NCBI RefSeq assembly: GCF_014641695.1 | Contig: NZ_BMIF01000001.1 | Location: forward strand, 682,001-746,000 | Length of the DNA: 64,000 bases | Direction of reading: 5' to 3' | Source of the DNA: Nitratireductor aestuarii | GTDB lineage: Bacteria; Pseudomonadota; Alphaproteobacteria; Rhizobiales; Rhizobiaceae | Shown here: positions 63,699 through 64,000 of the stretch, in pieces | How positions within the stretch are numbered: the stretch's first letter is position 1 | Layout of the letters: each line of letters starts with the position of its first letter | The notes under the pieces: model-generated | Told to the model about the DNA's origin: nothing | What the model saw: the letters and a program-made list of their open reading frames with translations, nothing else | The model's database searches: none | Made by a program: the position numbers and the translations under genes

Positions 63699-63714
63699 GG
63701 GGCGCTCGGCCCCT
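63698..63714. terminator. Small hairpin between convergent genes
   Basis: AGGGGC and GCCCCT arms with a five-base loop start at the hydrolase stop. No clear T-run follows, so it is a weak terminator at best. Confidence 0.35.
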
Positions 63715-63719
63715 CTTGA

Positions 63720-64000
63720 TCACACCACCTCAAGCAGGCGGTGCGGCTCCGGTGGCAATTCCACGACAATTGCATCGCCCGACCGTACCGCACCGCTTTG
63801 ACGGACGACACCCATCACGCCGCTCTTGCGGATGACGCGGCCGTCAGCAGCCTTGTCGATCAGCGCGTACATCAGCCCCTTCTGGAAATTTTCAAGAAGC
63901 TTGCACGGGCTGCGCAGGCCGGTGACCTCTACCACGGCTTCCGGGCCGATCCGCAGGATCGTGCCGGTCGGCAGATCAAGAAGCGGGATGCCTTGCGTCG
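63720..64000 (-). CDS. MOSC-domain protein, 5' partial
   Basis: The frame is open to the window edge, so only the C-terminal 92 residues are seen. IPLLDLPTGTILRIG, VVEVTGLRSPCKLLENFQKG and IRKSGVMGVVRQSGAVRSGD are MOSC features, with the conserved cysteine in RSPCKLLE. MOSC proteins handle sulfur for molybdenum cofactor or carry the cofactor themselves. The molybdenum cassette 8 kb away makes a shared role possible but unproven. Confidence 0.85.
   Translation of the reverse strand, partial: TQGIPLLDLPTGTILRIGPEAVVEVTGLRSPCKLLENFQKGLMYALIDKAADGRVIRKSGVMGVVRQSGAVRSGDAIVVELPPEPHRLLEVV

Overview
This is a GC-rich chromosomal window made almost wholly of core genes, with no phage, transposase or CRISPR. 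Gene order points to an alphaproteobacterium of the Rhizobiales/Hyphomicrobiales, probably near Rhizobiaceae. The markers are a suf operon with two cysteine desulfurases (S2-B-C-D-S1-X-A order), the chain dgt-argS-SPOR-nagZ-scpA-scpB-tatABC-serS-surE-pcm-nlpD, the yajC-secDF-Mth938-squalene-synthase-like group, and a DUF1127 gene followed by hairpins with CCUCC loops. The genus cannot be fixed from the sequence alone.

Layout. 1-3 kb: the end of a hydroxypyruvate/glyoxylate reductase gene, glycerate 2-kinase and a DMT-family permease. 3-7 kb: a 645-base structured intergenic region, a secreted low-complexity protein, NAD kinase and a DEAD-box helicase. 6.9-14 kb (minus strand): the complete suf Fe-S assembly operon behind a likely Irr-type operator. 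14-24.5 kb: an alpha/beta hydrolase, anmK, tyrS, a very large AsmA/YhdP-like envelope protein, a Bcp peroxiredoxin, an M23 endopeptidase and trigger factor. 24.8-27 kb: tRNA-Leu(UAG), DUF1127 with its CcsR-like RNA, and trmFO. 27-31.4 kb (minus): homologues of two mitochondrial complex I assembly factors coupled to SecDF and YajC. 31.5-33.3 kb: a DUF815 ATPase and a HicAB module.

33.3-48.2 kb (minus) is the conserved envelope, division and translation block: NlpD-like, Pcm, SurE, SerS, TatCBA, ScpBA, NagZ, a giant SPOR protein, ArgS and Dgt. 48.2-51.2 kb (plus): ErpA-like carrier, MATE exporter and a secreted DUF1176-like protein. 51.2-57.5 kb (minus): a tightly overlapped molybdenum-hydroxylase maturation cassette (flavin reductase, MoxR/CoxD, CoxE, split XdhC, MPT-binding/MocA fusion, secreted hydrolase) with no hydroxylase structural gene in view. 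57.7-64 kb: a periplasmic binding protein coupled to a NylC-like P1 peptidase, DUF2259, purB, a palindromic repeat element, a VOC dioxygenase, an RBBP9-like hydrolase and the C-terminal part of a MOSC protein.

The most notable signals are the CcsR/cuckoo-type RNA behind DUF1127 with a direct-repeat promoter, the orphan Cox-type maturation cassette, the HicB antitoxin with a coiled coil in place of a DNA-binding domain, the NDUFAF3/NDUFAF6-like pair beside SecDF, and several undescribed dyads (suf leader, suf operon interior, tatA leader, purB promoter, DUF815 leader). All calls come from reading sequence and translations; no database search was run.
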